Below the pieces are notes generated by a model, which worked only from the letters and a program-made list of their open reading frames with translations, was not told where the DNA came from and did no database searches. Below, one piece after another: positions 49,549-60,834 of a stretch of DNA of 64,000 nucleotides. The translations under genes were made by a program, and so were the position numbers. The stretch's first letter is position 1. Each line of letters starts with the position of its first letter. The stretch is from Margaritifera margaritifera (lineage: Eukaryota; Mollusca; Bivalvia; Unionida; Margaritiferidae): positions 672,001 to 736,000 of the forward strand of contig JAQPZY010001240.1 of NCBI GenBank assembly GCA_029931535.1, written 5' to 3'.

Positions 49549-51567
49549 ATGAGGAAAAATCTGCGAGTATTTCTGTACTTTTCACTATGGATGGTTCTCT
49601 GTTTAGCGGCTGTCGTCTTAAACATCATCAATGTTGATTGGTCACAAACCAACATCGTAAATGGAGTCTTCATTGTGGTGGTGTTAAGCATTCTACAAGG
49701 CTCCGTTTTCGAATTTTCGGTCCAAACGATCGCAACACTCATTGTCGGGGGCGACAGAAGGAAAAACAAAAAGGCTCCAGGTGAACGATTGACAATAGTT
49801 TTGAACTACAACCTTCTGGCAACTAGTAAAGATGACATCGACGAATGTATTGAGACGATGTACGAAGCGTTCATCGGCAATCTTGGACCAAACGTTTCCG
49901 CTGTCCTAGTGAGCGCAACAAACGATGAAGAACTGAAAAAATACGAGTTAGAGAAACGAGACACCAATAGAGCTATAATTTACGATGAACTATTTCGTGA
50001 GGGAGTTCTGTTTTCGAAAGGAGATTACGAATCAATAGATCAACTTCGATTAAAAAATGTTTGGCAGATGTATGAAAATATAGATCCAACTGTCTTTATT
50101 CATGAATATTTAGATGATATATGTGACAAATATGCACGAGAGTTTATGATCCTGCATCGTGTGAGTCGTGTTGTGCGAAAGTGTGGCCAGTACCAAGACT
50201 TGATGTTGTTATCAGAAGGGGAATATGAAGCATACAGTTACTGCGATCCGGAATATTACGGAAAAAGTGCTCGTCCCTACGGACAACCTCTATTTCATGC
50301 TTCGGATGACGTGAACAATGTTTTTGAACGTAAATTTGATTACACACTCGTCCTTGATGCTGACACTGGTGTGCCAAGAGGTACAGTGGCCGAACTACTT
50401 CAGATAGCTGCAGCACATCCGGAAAGGAGTATAATTCAGCCAGCAATAAAGCTTCATTGCAAATCAGACGACACAATTTTCATGCATTTAGAATCCATGA
50501 GACAAGGCTTATATGAACCGATGACAAATGCTATTACGGCCGTCTTGGGTCAATCAGGATTCTTTGGGAAGGGGTTGATAAAAAATCGTGTCTACATTGA
50601 CAAAGTAATTGGCACCAAAGACAAATTGATTGAACGCGTTCCAGTGGACGTTCTCAGCCATGATACATTTGAGGCGGCCATTTTGCAACAACCTCTTTAT
50701 GCTGGATCTGTTTACCTGTTGGAAGCACCAAGCTATAACTATATCACCTGGAATATTCGCGAAAGGAGGTGGAATAGGGGTGAGATTCTTCTTGCCATGT
50801 ATTTTTGGCCTAACGCTTTTGGCAGGCCGATGAGATTCTTGCAAAAAATCTTTCAGAGAAAGATTTTCAACATGACTACAGTGCGGACACCAAGTAAACT
50901 TGATTTTGTGAGTTCTTACATTGCTCATTCGGCCTTAAGGCAAATGTTTATGAAACCTCTTCTTCTGTTGTTCATCATTCTTCACCTCAACGTCCATCTT
51001 CGTTATCGTTATGCCTCTATCATCATCGTCATGTTCATGGTGCTCGTCTTCCCAAAGTTTGCAACATGCAATAGGAAAAACTACAAGGGCGTGCTTTTGG
51101 AGACAATAACTTCAATCTGCCAGTTCACCCCCGAGGCTCTCGTCGGGACTGTCCGTATATGCCGGTCCTGGGCCGCCAACATCTCGCCCAATGTCCAATG
51201 GATTCCACAGAGGGCTGTGGAGGAAGAATTCAAACACTCAAATCCTTTTGTTTCCAGTCTGAAACATCTATGGGGATATTCACTATTTGCCTTATTAGCA
51301 AGCATTGTCGTCGCTCTATTTTTAGAATCGGCGATTCTAGTTGTAATTATGTTTGGATCTTTATTTCTACTTCCGTTTTATACCGGATTTACTTCCCTTT
51401 CCCCTAACTTCCAATGCAGCTGTAGACGACAGAGACAGGATATGTACAGAGAAAACATTGTAGAAGGACTTCAAATAATATCAACAGTTGGAACTTACCG
51501 AAGTTTGGGCACTCTGACAGATAGTTCGTTTAAATATGACCCATTCATTTACAAAGACTCCAAGTAA
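49549..51567 (+). CDS. NdvB-like (GT84/GT2-type) membrane glycosyltransferase, copy 5, intact
   Basis: 672 aa, one exon, colinear with copy 1 except for one extra Gln (LQQPLY, after residue 379). All catalytic motifs are unchanged: LVLDADTG, SGFFGKG, VLSHDTFEA, RERRWNRG. By eye about 45 residues differ from copy 1. They cluster in the N-terminal membrane region (for example AVCLV to VLCLA), the linker 71-79 (ENEKAPAD to KNKKAPGE) and the C-terminal tail (NCSCRGQSQEMYRV to QCSCRRQRQDMYRE). The catalytic core 203-278 has no change. This pattern suggests selection for function in both copies. Predicted activity and topology are as for copy 1. It is the only coding copy in its unit without damage, and its promoter lacks the perfect TATA box. 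Confidence 0.88.
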   Translation: MRKNLRVFLYFSLWMVLCLAAVVLNIINVDWSQTNIVNGVFIVVVLSILQGSVFEFSVQTIATLIVGGDRRKNKKAPGERLTIVLNYNLLATSKDDIDECIETMYEAFIGNLGPNVSAVLVSATNDEELKKYELEKRDTNRAIIYDELFREGVLFSKGDYESIDQLRLKNVWQMYENIDPTVFIHEYLDDICDKYAREFMILHRVSRVVRKCGQYQDLMLLSEGEYEAYSYCDPEYYGKSARPYGQPLFHASDDVNNVFERKFDYTLVLDADTGVPRGTVAELLQIAAAHPERSIIQPAIKLHCKSDDTIFMHLESMRQGLYEPMTNAITAVLGQSGFFGKGLIKNRVYIDKVIGTKDKLIERVPVDVLSHDTFEAAILQQPLYAGSVYLLEAPSYNYITWNIRERRWNRGEILLAMYFWPNAFGRPMRFLQKIFQRKIFNMTTVRTPSKLDFVSSYIAHSALRQMFMKPLLLLFIILHLNVHLRYRYASIIIVMFMVLVFPKFATCNRKNYKGVLLETITSICQFTPEALVGTVRICRSWAANISPNVQWIPQRAVEEEFKHSNPFVSSLKHLWGYSLFALLASIVVALFLESAILVVIMFGSLFLLPFYTGFTSLSPNFQCSCRRQRQDMYRENIVEGLQIISTVGTYRSLGTLTDSSFKYDPFIYKDSK

Positions 51568-52370
51568 AAGGGTCTTGTTGGAAGTGGTATCGGAAAAAAA
51601 TATATATACATAAATGTTAGTTTCATATGTTCTTATCCTAGCTTCGACCATTCAAGTGCAAAATATGGAGTGGGAATCTTCGAAGGCAGATTTTGGCATA
51701 TTCTGATCGTAAAGAAAACTACACGATAACAACATAACAAGCTTTGAAATAGAACCGAATGCCAATGGTACGCAAAGCAAGAGCTCTGTTTTTACATCCC
51801 TTTGCCAAAGTTGAAAATTTGGTTTGAACAAATAGTCAACAAATAGAGCCGACATGACTAATGTAGAGATTAAACAATTTTGTTAAGGAAGTATACTGTG
51901 GGCCTGAAACACAAGCATCAATAATTAGTAGATTTAAAAAATCTTTTTTTATAGCATGACATTGTAACAATTTGCACAGTTTTAACCAATCGATTTTCTT
52001 AACAAATCAAGCGCTCCGTTGGTTTCAAGTGATTAAAGGCATCTAAAGACAGTTTGGTTTAGAACAGAACAGAACAAAACATTTACTTTAATTAACTCAA
52101 GGCACAAAATTAAACATAGGAAATTATAACAGGTCGGTATTTTTGGTTTACTCGTACAGGTCGGTATTTTTGGTCTACTCAATGTTGGATTTACGCCATA
52201 GATGACATATTAATCAGACTTTACGAAGACATCGATTTTATGTAGGAAGAAAGGGTTGTCAATTATTTTTGTTTACTTTTGAATTTCACAATTTCATTGA
52301 AAAATCTGAATGAATTTTTCTCCATGGCTTCAATTATTTTCTGTGCTTTGCGTCAAAACTGTACTTATTA
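51568..52370. other. 3' flank of type I copy 5, internally deleted
   Basis: As 3527 onward until about 52132. There AAATTATAACA joins GGTCGGTATTTTTGG, skipping about 565 bases that are kept in units 1 and 2. The likely polyadenylation region at 4466 is inside the lost part, so this copy must use another signal. No gene. Confidence 0.6.
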
Positions 52371-52605
52371 ATACATACATACATACATACATACATACAT
52401 ACATACATACATACATACATACATGCATACATACATAGATGCATGCACGCAAACATACATACATACATACATACACACACACATACATACATACATACAT
52501 ACATACATACATACATACATACATACATACATACATACATACATACATACATACATACATACACACACATACATACATACATGCATACATACATACATAC
52601 ATACA

Positions 52606-52634
<29 letters not shown>
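52371..52634. repeat. (TACA)n microsatellite, unit 4
   Basis: About 264 bases of TACA with CACA, TGCA and GCAA interruptions. All frames are repeat translation. Confidence 0.98.
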
Positions 52635-52636
<2 letters not shown>

Positions 52637-53157
52637 GCAGTTATCATAGTATTACTTCAATACACAGACTGATTAACAGACTTATCAGCAATTGTTGTTG
52701 TATGTATTCTGTGTGTCGCTTACTTCAACGTAAATATTTTTGAGTCACAAACATGATAACTTTGATTAGCAAAATACTGTATGCGTAACAAATTTAAAAT
52801 GAGTGACAGGACAATATACAAATAACACTCAAATCAAGGATAACGACCGTTTATGTGATTCATTTTCTCAGCTTGCAATTTTCAAGTTTGAGAAATATCC
52901 CGAGGAGAAAAACATTAGGCGATATACGCCAAATTTTAAAATAAATGTTAAGTTAACAATGTAATTTCAAATGTGGAAAAAAAATCCGTACTTGTGGATT
53001 AACCGCCCGTATCTGCAACGAAAAATCCGCATACTGCGGAAAAGTTTTGTCAGACTGTTATGATAAAGTAGCATTGGGTGATTTTTGCTGATACACAAAA
53101 TAGTGCGTATTAATGAAGCAAATAGTGATTGAAGATACTTTCAGTTACAGTAAATGC

Positions 53158-53375
53158 AAGAGCCCAGGCGGTTTTAAGTGATTAGTGTGCCGCAATCGTG
53201 ACAAGAAGGTGGCGGGTTCGAATTCTGCCCAGACCAAGCTGAGTCGCTCGTCGTGGTTTTCCCATGGGCAATGCGCTCTGCTCCAATTTCCTCAGTGTGA
53301 TATAACCTTTTAAGTGCTGATGTATTATGTTTAAGTTCCAGAACAAATATAGGAAATACCAGTGGTACGGAAACT
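53158..53375 (+). mobile_element. SINE-A, unit 4
   Basis: Box B-like GCGGGTTCGAATTC at 53211-53224, GGGCAATGCGCTCTGC, and tail TTAAGTTCCAGAACAAATA. Orthologous to 5672. Confidence 0.7.
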
Positions 53376-54500
53376 TCTCACATACATAATATAAAGCAGG
53401 GATTATAGTTGTGATTCAATTAAAAGCAATATCTTGAAGGGGAAAACGAAGTAACTGGAACAGTTTTAATTTTTTTTCTAGCAACAAAGAACCTAAAATC
53501 ATGCCTTTAAATTAAGATCCTATAAAACGAAAGTAGAATAGTTCCGTCTTGCCAATACAATCTCGCTTCTCTGTCTAAAGATAAAAAACATGAAGTCACA
53601 ATAATTATGTGTCATAATGTTGGGAGCATAAATGAGGCTGTTACAATAAGAAGGAGTGATGGAACATTGTTGAATTGAATATATATTTGCTGTACTTTGC
53701 AGACGTAAATGTTGTAAAAAAATACATATTTTAGGGCAAAAAGAACAGTCAATAAATCTAGGTGCTTTCCTCCGCCCGTTTTGCGACCTAAGGTTATTAT
53801 GTTTAAGAAAAACATTGTAAAAAAAATTGTTAAGAGGAAAAATGCAAATGACACACATATTGTTTCATCTGATATGACGCTGCGTTAAAATTTATGTGAA
53901 AATATTACCTTAAAGAATTGTGCATCTAAATTGGGAATAATGAGTCAGATGTGATTTGAACTGCGGCATGAAATTAAACTATAATGCTATGCATACAAGT
54001 AATGACCGAAGTAATCGCTGTCTCACTTTTGAGGAAAATATCCCATTATCAGGATGACGTCAAATTGATGTGACGCCATGAAAAAAGGTTTTCGTTCGTT
54101 AAGCCGTTTGCATCTTGTTTTCTGCTATTGCGGATGTATAGCATTTTTCACAGTAAATAAAAAAGTATAAGAAGAGAATGCCTCCATCCCACTCGCCACC
54201 CCCCACCCTCACTTAGTCAAATGTATTGGGGTTACTGGGACATTACTTGCTTGAAACTTGAAATTTACCTTCTATGTTTGTTTTTGGAGAAAGCAGGACA
54301 TAATCATTATAGCCTAAAATTATACAAAGCAGGGATGATACGACGCGTCACGTCTGTCCGTCTGGGCAAATGTGCATCCGTTCTGAAGTCGCGGGAATTC
54401 ATGTATCATCTCGCTTATTTAAACCTTTATTATGAGATAAGATATTTTAGTTTAGAGCTGAATGTGTGCGTCCTTATTTTTTTATTTCTTTGTTTTTATA
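53376..54500. other. Spacer, unit 4
   Basis: As 6415-7480 without the SINE-B dimer. The 109-aa frame at 54221-54550 covers the KAGHNHYSLKLYK stretch but runs through a region with no parallel open frame in the other units. No supported gene. Confidence 0.45.
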
Positions 54501-54798
54501 AAGAAGGTGAGAAATGCTTCAGCACTGATTTTCATATCCGACTATGGTAAAGAACGTCATTTTTTAGCAGATAATTCCATTGTAGCAGACCATCCCACTG
54601 AAGTTGTTAAAAGCCTGCATTGTCTTGTCTAGACAATGCAATCATATAACAACTTCAACGGGACGGTCGCCCTTTTTGTAAATGACAGGAACACATACTG
54701 TTGTTATTGAGGATTAATATGGATTCTATCCAAATGATAGCGATATAGCTCAGGTAAAAATTTGGTGCCTCGATGGGCCTGTCCTGAAAATTGTTTAA
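54501..54798 (+). pseudogene. KIV element, unit 4, interrupted
   Basis: Starts KKVRNASALIFIS, lacks the 54-base duplication, and has an inverted-repeat insertion near 54615-54640 (TGCATTGTCT...AGACAATGCA). A stop in EDY-to-ED* breaks the second half, which ends GPVLKIV. It shows the likely ancestral C-terminus. Confidence 0.4.
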
Positions 54799-54908
54799 GG
54801 CTGTAATATAATGGTGGACAAAAAGATTTTTAGATCACCGAGAATTTGATATTGCCAGAGTGATACTTTAAACCTCTGTCTTGCCGTTCGCCATTTCCCA
54901 TGCAAATT

Positions 54909-54910
<2 letters not shown>

Positions 54911-54973
<63 letters not shown>
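54911..54973. repeat. (GA)n microsatellite, unit 4
   Basis: GA repeat at the standard site. Minus-strand Ser-Leu frames are repeat translation. Confidence 0.95.
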
Positions 54974-54974
<1 letters not shown>

Positions 54975-55730
54975 ACTGTAAGGGCCGTAAACAGGTGATG
55001 CCAATGATAAATATCTCTTGAAATATAAGATAGTATAGCCCATGTCTAGTAAACATTTTTCATGAAATATCTCTTGAAATATTCAGAAGAATAACCATAA
55101 CATTCAATGATCCTCATCCCTAAGATTTTGATGTTTATTATCCCACATTGCCAAAAATTAAAAAGAAAGGAGAAATTAGCCTTCTCAAGCATCATTAAGG
55201 CCCTTATTGATGGTAATATCAAATGTTTATTTTTTATCTTCGTAATATAAACTTACAACATATCAGCTGTATTAGTGATTTTAAAGCTATTTTCTTCTAT
55301 TTCATTCTTTATTTTCATAGTCAAAAGTTTTAATTATAACCTAAATCATGACACACTGCTTCATGTGAGCGTCTACTTTATTATGTCATCATCCTGATAC
55401 GACCTTCATAATTGCGACAGCTAGGATAATCTCTATCCCTTAAATCCCTACTCAAGCCACAATCATTGACATCACTCCGTTGAAAATATCTACTTGATTC
55501 ATAAACGAATACCAATTCTAATTTACCTTATATGAAATCACATGGTAACCGTATTCATCGTACCAAGTAATGCAAATCAATAAATTACTATAACCAAGAT
55601 ATACCCTTCTTAAGATGAAAGATATGTAACTAATTAAAATGTTCATGTCATGCGCAAAAGATAACTCATTTAGAATTATTTTACGTGAAACCTATTACCC
55701 ATTCACAAATATTTGGTACATGTGTGTGTA
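54974..55730. other. Spacer, unit 4
   Basis: Begins with about 1.5 copies of the 56-bp minisatellite unit (55005-55080), then sequence shared with 20382-20756. No gene. Confidence 0.5.
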
Positions 55731-55822
55731 TGTGTATGTGTGTGTGTGTGTGTGTGTGTGTCTGAGAGAGAGAGAGAGAGAGAGAGATATATAGAGATCA
55801 GTAGTAGTAGTAGTAGTAGGCG
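55731..55822. repeat. (GT)n/(GA)n/(AGT)n compound microsatellite, unit 4
   Basis: GT 55731-55761, GA 55764-55788, AGT 55798-55819. Confidence 0.95.
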
Positions 55823-55934
55823 TTCCTTTTATCTTCAAAAGAACAAAGGGATTCGTTGTGTAAATATACCGAGAAAATCTTATTCATAAGGGCCCTCAGA
55901 GTTATGGACATACAGGATTTAGCCTAAATTTGTT

Positions 55935-56155
55935 CACACTAATTTCTTCTGACTGCTGGGCCCCAGGTCACTCACAAATCTCACCTCTGTCCGCGTGAGT
56001 TCTAGTCTCGGCTCGACCAACGTGGTATGTGAAAAAGATTGCCAGCAGCTTCCCGTAGGTCGGTGCTTCTTCACGGGTTCTTCCTCCCCAAAAAATATAC
56101 TGGCCGCCATGTATCATGTGCTAAAAAATGTCGCTAAACCCAACAAAAACCAAAA
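55935..56155 (+). mobile_element. SINE-B, plus strand, unit 4
   Basis: The fullest plus-strand copy: CACCTCTGTCCGCGTGAGTT, CTCGGCTCGACCAACGTGG, CGGGTTCTTCCTCCCC, CTGGCCGCCATGTATC and a tail CGCTAAACCCAACAAAAACC. Orthologous to 8146, 20990 and 34980. Confidence 0.75.
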
Positions 56156-58082
56156 ATAAAATATTTTGACTGTCGTGACTTTGTACACACATACAATTAC
56201 CGAGATGATAATGCTTTGGCAGAAGTAATTTTTCCCAAGCGATTAATATCTGCTGACTCATTTCGCGAAGGCAGATTTGGGTCAATGCTGGTCACAGTTG
56301 GGTGGGCCTTATGCAAGGTAAAAATAGTCATTATTCAAATCATTTATCCTTATTTATTCTCTATCTGTTTTCATGTACACAAGAAATGGCATATTTGATT
56401 TCTCATGCCGATACGCCACCTAATGTATATTACATTCGTTAGAGTGAAATATTTGACAGGACCCACATCATTCACCAGTTTTGAAGTTAAGAAAGATTTT
56501 TAAATGTGCGTGAATTCAGTTTAATTTACAAGAGTATCCTCGAAGACTTTTCTATTTAAAACAACAAAAATAGAGGGAATTATTTACATAAACTTTAAGA
56601 AGAAATGTGATCTCATTTTCCCCGAAATGCTGCTTTGCGATACAAGTAAGGATGGATTGATTGCTTGATTGATTGATTGGATTGAAGCAACCTTACTATC
56701 CCTCACTGAGAGATTCATGTCTGACAGATGTTCATTTTCAGGCCAAAAAATGCTCAGAAAAGAAAAATGTTGTATTGATACTCCCACAGCTTTAAACATT
56801 GAGATACAGTAAGACCAATAGGAGTACCACTTTGACCTTATAGTTCTGTATATGTGGAAGATATTTTCTTTTCCTAAATTAATTGGAGCTGCTAGGAATC
56901 CTTTAAAATGATATCGTCTCCTTTCAAATATTGCTAAGATAGAGGACACATATCTGTTATCCAAAGCAGGGCTATTATTTGATAGCTATTTTTTAAAACT
57001 GTGACATAACAGTACAGCATCAAATGGCGCACGAACTCTGAAATGGGTGGAGTCACATCCTAGGATCGTGTTGTGACATAAACATGCTTTGATTGTCACG
57101 GTTGATAACTCTGTTAATAATAACATGTTTTATGGGATTCGTTGCCTAGATGAATAAATAAATATTATGTTGTATAAATCATTGTGAAGTACCTTCTCTT
57201 CGCCCATCAAATATTACGTCTTGATGTTTAGTATTTGTTTAACAGCCTTTGCTTCACTAAAAAGCTTGATTCACTAAATCAACTAAAGTGAGAGCATTTG
57301 ACAATATCTTTAAACTTCTTTTATAAAGAATAAAAATTCCAGATATATAATCAAATAAACCGTACAACATTCATTGTCCATAGTGCATACATGAAAAGAA
57401 TATTGTTCACATCGCCATAAAACTGTGCAAGAAGCTCTAAGGAACTCGATAAGACGAAAATCGATTAAATTATTTTTTCTGAGCTATAAAACTCGTGCAA
57501 AGGAAGAGAAGTAGAAGGGTTACTAATTATTATGTTGACATATAAATTTTACATAAAATAAATTGCAAAATATAAATAAAAATTGGAAACTGGAATATTA
57601 AGTTTTCTGCTAGGACATGTTGGTGTAAAGAGATATGTTGTGGTGGTGGTGGTATTGTTGAGTCAAATAATGCATATCATACAGACACCCAGTAAAAAAG
57701 ACAAAGTTTTCCTTTCTTCTTAAATAATTTTTGTTTTTTGCTATTATATATAGAATTGAAAAACAAGCAACTCAAAATAGATTTGATCCAGAGAAATAGT
57801 AGTCCTGACATCTCTACACATATCAAGTGATAAATGCACATTTTTACAGCAAATACTGTACAAATTTTACATAAATGAAAAGGGAAAAATATATAGATCC
57901 ATGGTAAGAATCACTTAAACTTTTTAAAATGGGTGAGAAAACCAGCCACAAGATGTAATACCTGAGGTGGGAGGGAGTACAAGCCTGTTCTGAAATACAA
58001 TTTAGGCCCGAGAATGGCACGAATGGAGATCTGGCAACGGTTATCTAAACAAACACGTTCCTTCAAAAAGCAAACTTTTGTG

Positions 58083-58084
<2 letters not shown>
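56156..58084. other. Spacer, unit 4
   Basis: As 8291-10269. SINE-tail-like segment near 56285. No gene; the 126-aa minus-strand frame is not kept in other units. Confidence 0.5.

Positions 58085-58167
<83 letters not shown>
58085..58167. repeat. (AT)n microsatellite, unit 4
   Basis: Same site as 10270, 23138 and 37114. Confidence 0.97.
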
Positions 58168-58170
<3 letters not shown>

Positions 58171-58344
58171 ATACCCACAATACAGATTGAGGGGGGAGAG
58201 GGATACAAACAGATATCAAAACCTTTTAAACATTCGAAGAAACGGGGGTCACCTCGTAGGCCTGCTAATCTCTCCTAGCTAGATGTCAGGAGGTGTCCAC
58301 ACAAATAAAATACTAGCGAATCTAGGCAAAAAAGGAAACTTGGT

Positions 58345-58670
58345 ATTAAACAGTATTAAACAGCTGCTTTATGTACACCAGCTTGAGATCGAACTACGGT
58401 TATTTATATATACAGCAGATCAAACTACGGTTATTTATATATGCAGCAGATCAAACTGCATCTATTTATATATGCAGCAGATCAAACTGCGCTTATTTGT
58501 ATATGAAGCAGATCAAACTGCGGTTATTTATATATGAGGCAGATTTGTGAAGATTCTTCTTAGAAACCGCGATTAACTATTACAATGATTGATATTATTT
58601 TATCAAAATTTCGTTAATTTCTAATCATCTTTACTCGATGTGTTTGTTGTTCTTTCCATTTTGTTTTCAG
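58345..58670 (+). other. Promoterless type II intron remnant, unit 4
   Basis: At 58345-58362 CAGTATTAAA joins CAGCTGCTTTATG. In unit 3 these are about 1.1 kb apart and enclose the TATA box and first exon. The 31-bp minisatellite (58381-58545, about 5 copies) and acceptor TTGTTTTCAG (58670) remain. Confidence 0.6.
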
Positions 58671-58705
58671 GAAGAGAAAAGTACCATACGTTCATCATTG
58701 TAAAG

Positions 58706-59730
58706 TAATGAGTTTACTACAGATTAATTTGTGTTCCATTTATCGTCATTCATATCCTGTCTTTCCAATGATGTCAACATGCATGTATTTAAGTTTAAAT
58801 GTGTTCGTATTCTATTGGAGAATTGACTGCGATATAGGTGTCAATCTGAGCTAAATTCAATTACTGTGAAAATATTATATTGTCCATGGCTGATGTACAC
58901 GCATGCAAAGTGAGATACAAATATTTTACCTCATATATTGCGTATTGCAACCTGAGTGTAATAAAGAATTTGTCATTAACTTGATTTATGAACATTGTCT
59001 TTAAGGAATTTTTACATTTTTGAAAACATGTTATGAAGGCAGAGGATCGCAAAGATTGAAAGTCAGTATTGTAATAATATAAAACAGTATATAATAAGCA
59101 TTTATAGCGAAGACATATTACTGTATACTTTCAAAAACAAAAGATGTAAATGTTGGTGTTGATAGAAGGGGGTTGGGGTGTGGGGACGTGTAAGTTAAGG
59201 ACTATTAACTTCAGCTCAGGTGGTATATATGTAGTAACTAAATACGAAGCAGAGATATGTCAGATTAGTGTGAGTATATAAATAGTGGTGAAACAAATCT
59301 CTTCGTTGCTATTATATACAGTTGGACCATCTAAAAGTCTCATCGTTGACGTCAAGCGATTGTGAGGAGTTACCAATAAATAACAAATTGTACATCGATA
59401 TTATGGAACAAAGTTGCTATTGTCCAGTTTCTGATAGCAACTAGTTTGTACAGTCTAAGAGAAAATGCTTTGCGGTTTCTGGTTTCCTGCATGAACACCT
59501 ATTGCTAAATGACAAGTGATTTTTGAAAAGATTGTCGTTTAGTAAGCTACAACCTAGTCGAAGTTCTGTGTGCATAATTTGTGCTAATGTTACATCTTAA
59601 TAGTAATAGAATGGGACATTTTTCAGATTGCTATTTAAGTTTGATTTAAAAGAGTATAAAAAAGGGTTGTTCCGAATTTCAAATGGGAGAAGATTCCATT
59701 CAGCAACAGACCTTGGAAGCGTGAATTTTT
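58706..59730 (+). other. About 1-kb segment ahead of type II CDS, unit 4
   Basis: Near-identical to 38975-40002, with TATAAAAA at 59655-59662. No coding region. Confidence 0.5.
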
Positions 59731-60834
59731 GGTCGTCTTAAATATCATCAACGATGATTGGTCCCAAACCAACATCGTCAGTGGAATCTTCATTGTAGTG
59801 GTGTTATGCATTCTCAAAGAAGTTTCGAATTTCCGGTCCAAACGATCAAAACACTCGAAGGGAAAATGAGAAGGCTCCAGCTGACCGATTTTGAACTATA
59901 ACCTTCTGTCAACGAGTGAAGATGATATCAACGAGTATTTTTAGGTGATGTACGAAGCGTTCATGGGCAATCTAAGATTCAATGTTTCTGCTTTCCTAGA
60001 GAGCGCAACAAACTACGAAATAATGAAAAAGTACAAGCAGGATAAAAATGCCTACAGAGCCATAATCTATTATGAATTGTGTCGTGAGGAAGTATCATTT
60101 TCGGAAGGAGATTACGAATCAATGGATCCACTTCGATCTAAAAAATGTTTGTCAGATGTATGAAAATATAGATCCAACTGTCTTTATTTGTGAATATTTA
60201 GATGATATATAAGACGTATATGCACGAGAGTTTATGGTCGTGCATTGTGTGAGTCGTGTTGTTCGAAAGTGTGGGCAGTACAAGGACTTGATGTTGTTAT
60301 CAGAAGGAGAATATGACGCATACAGTTATTATGGAAAAAGTTCTCGTCCCTACGGACAACCTCTCTTTTAATGCTTCTGATGACGTGAACAATGTTTTTG
60401 AACGGAAATTTGATTACACACTCGTCCTTGATGCTGACACTGGGGTGCGAAGAGATGCAACGACCGAACCTAACGCTTTTGGCAGGCCTATGAGATTCTT
60501 GCAAAATATCTTTCAGCGAAAGAGTTTCAACATGACCAAAGTGAGAACACCAAGTAAACTTGATTTTGCGAGTTCTTACATTGCTCATTCGGCTTTAAGG
60601 CAAATGTTTATGAAACCTCTTCTTCTGTTGTACATCATTCTTCACATCAACGTCCATCTTCGTCATCGTTATGCCTCCATCATCATCGTCATGTTCATGG
60701 TGCTCGTCTTCCCAAAGTTTGCAACATGCAACGGGACAAACTACAAGGACATGCTTTTCGAACCAATAGCTTCAATCTGCCAGTTCAGTGTTGTTGACAA
60801 AGCAAACGCCTCACTGGTTTTTAATGATTAAAAT
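59731..60834 (+). pseudogene. NdvB-like glycosyltransferase, type II pseudogene, unit 4
   Basis: Same 5' truncation, early frameshifts and altered 3' end (SICQF then SVVDKANASLVFND) as 40003-40692. It keeps more of the middle, including LVLDADTGV, but GDAT/EP joins directly to NAFGRPMRF. Residues about 282-420 are deleted, removing GFFGKG, SHD and RERRW. Private damage includes TGT to TAA in DDIC (about 60210) and an extra base in LSFNASDD (about 60368). A 172-codon open stretch at 60313-60831 keeps the two middle membrane segments but cannot be an enzyme. Confidence 0.88.
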
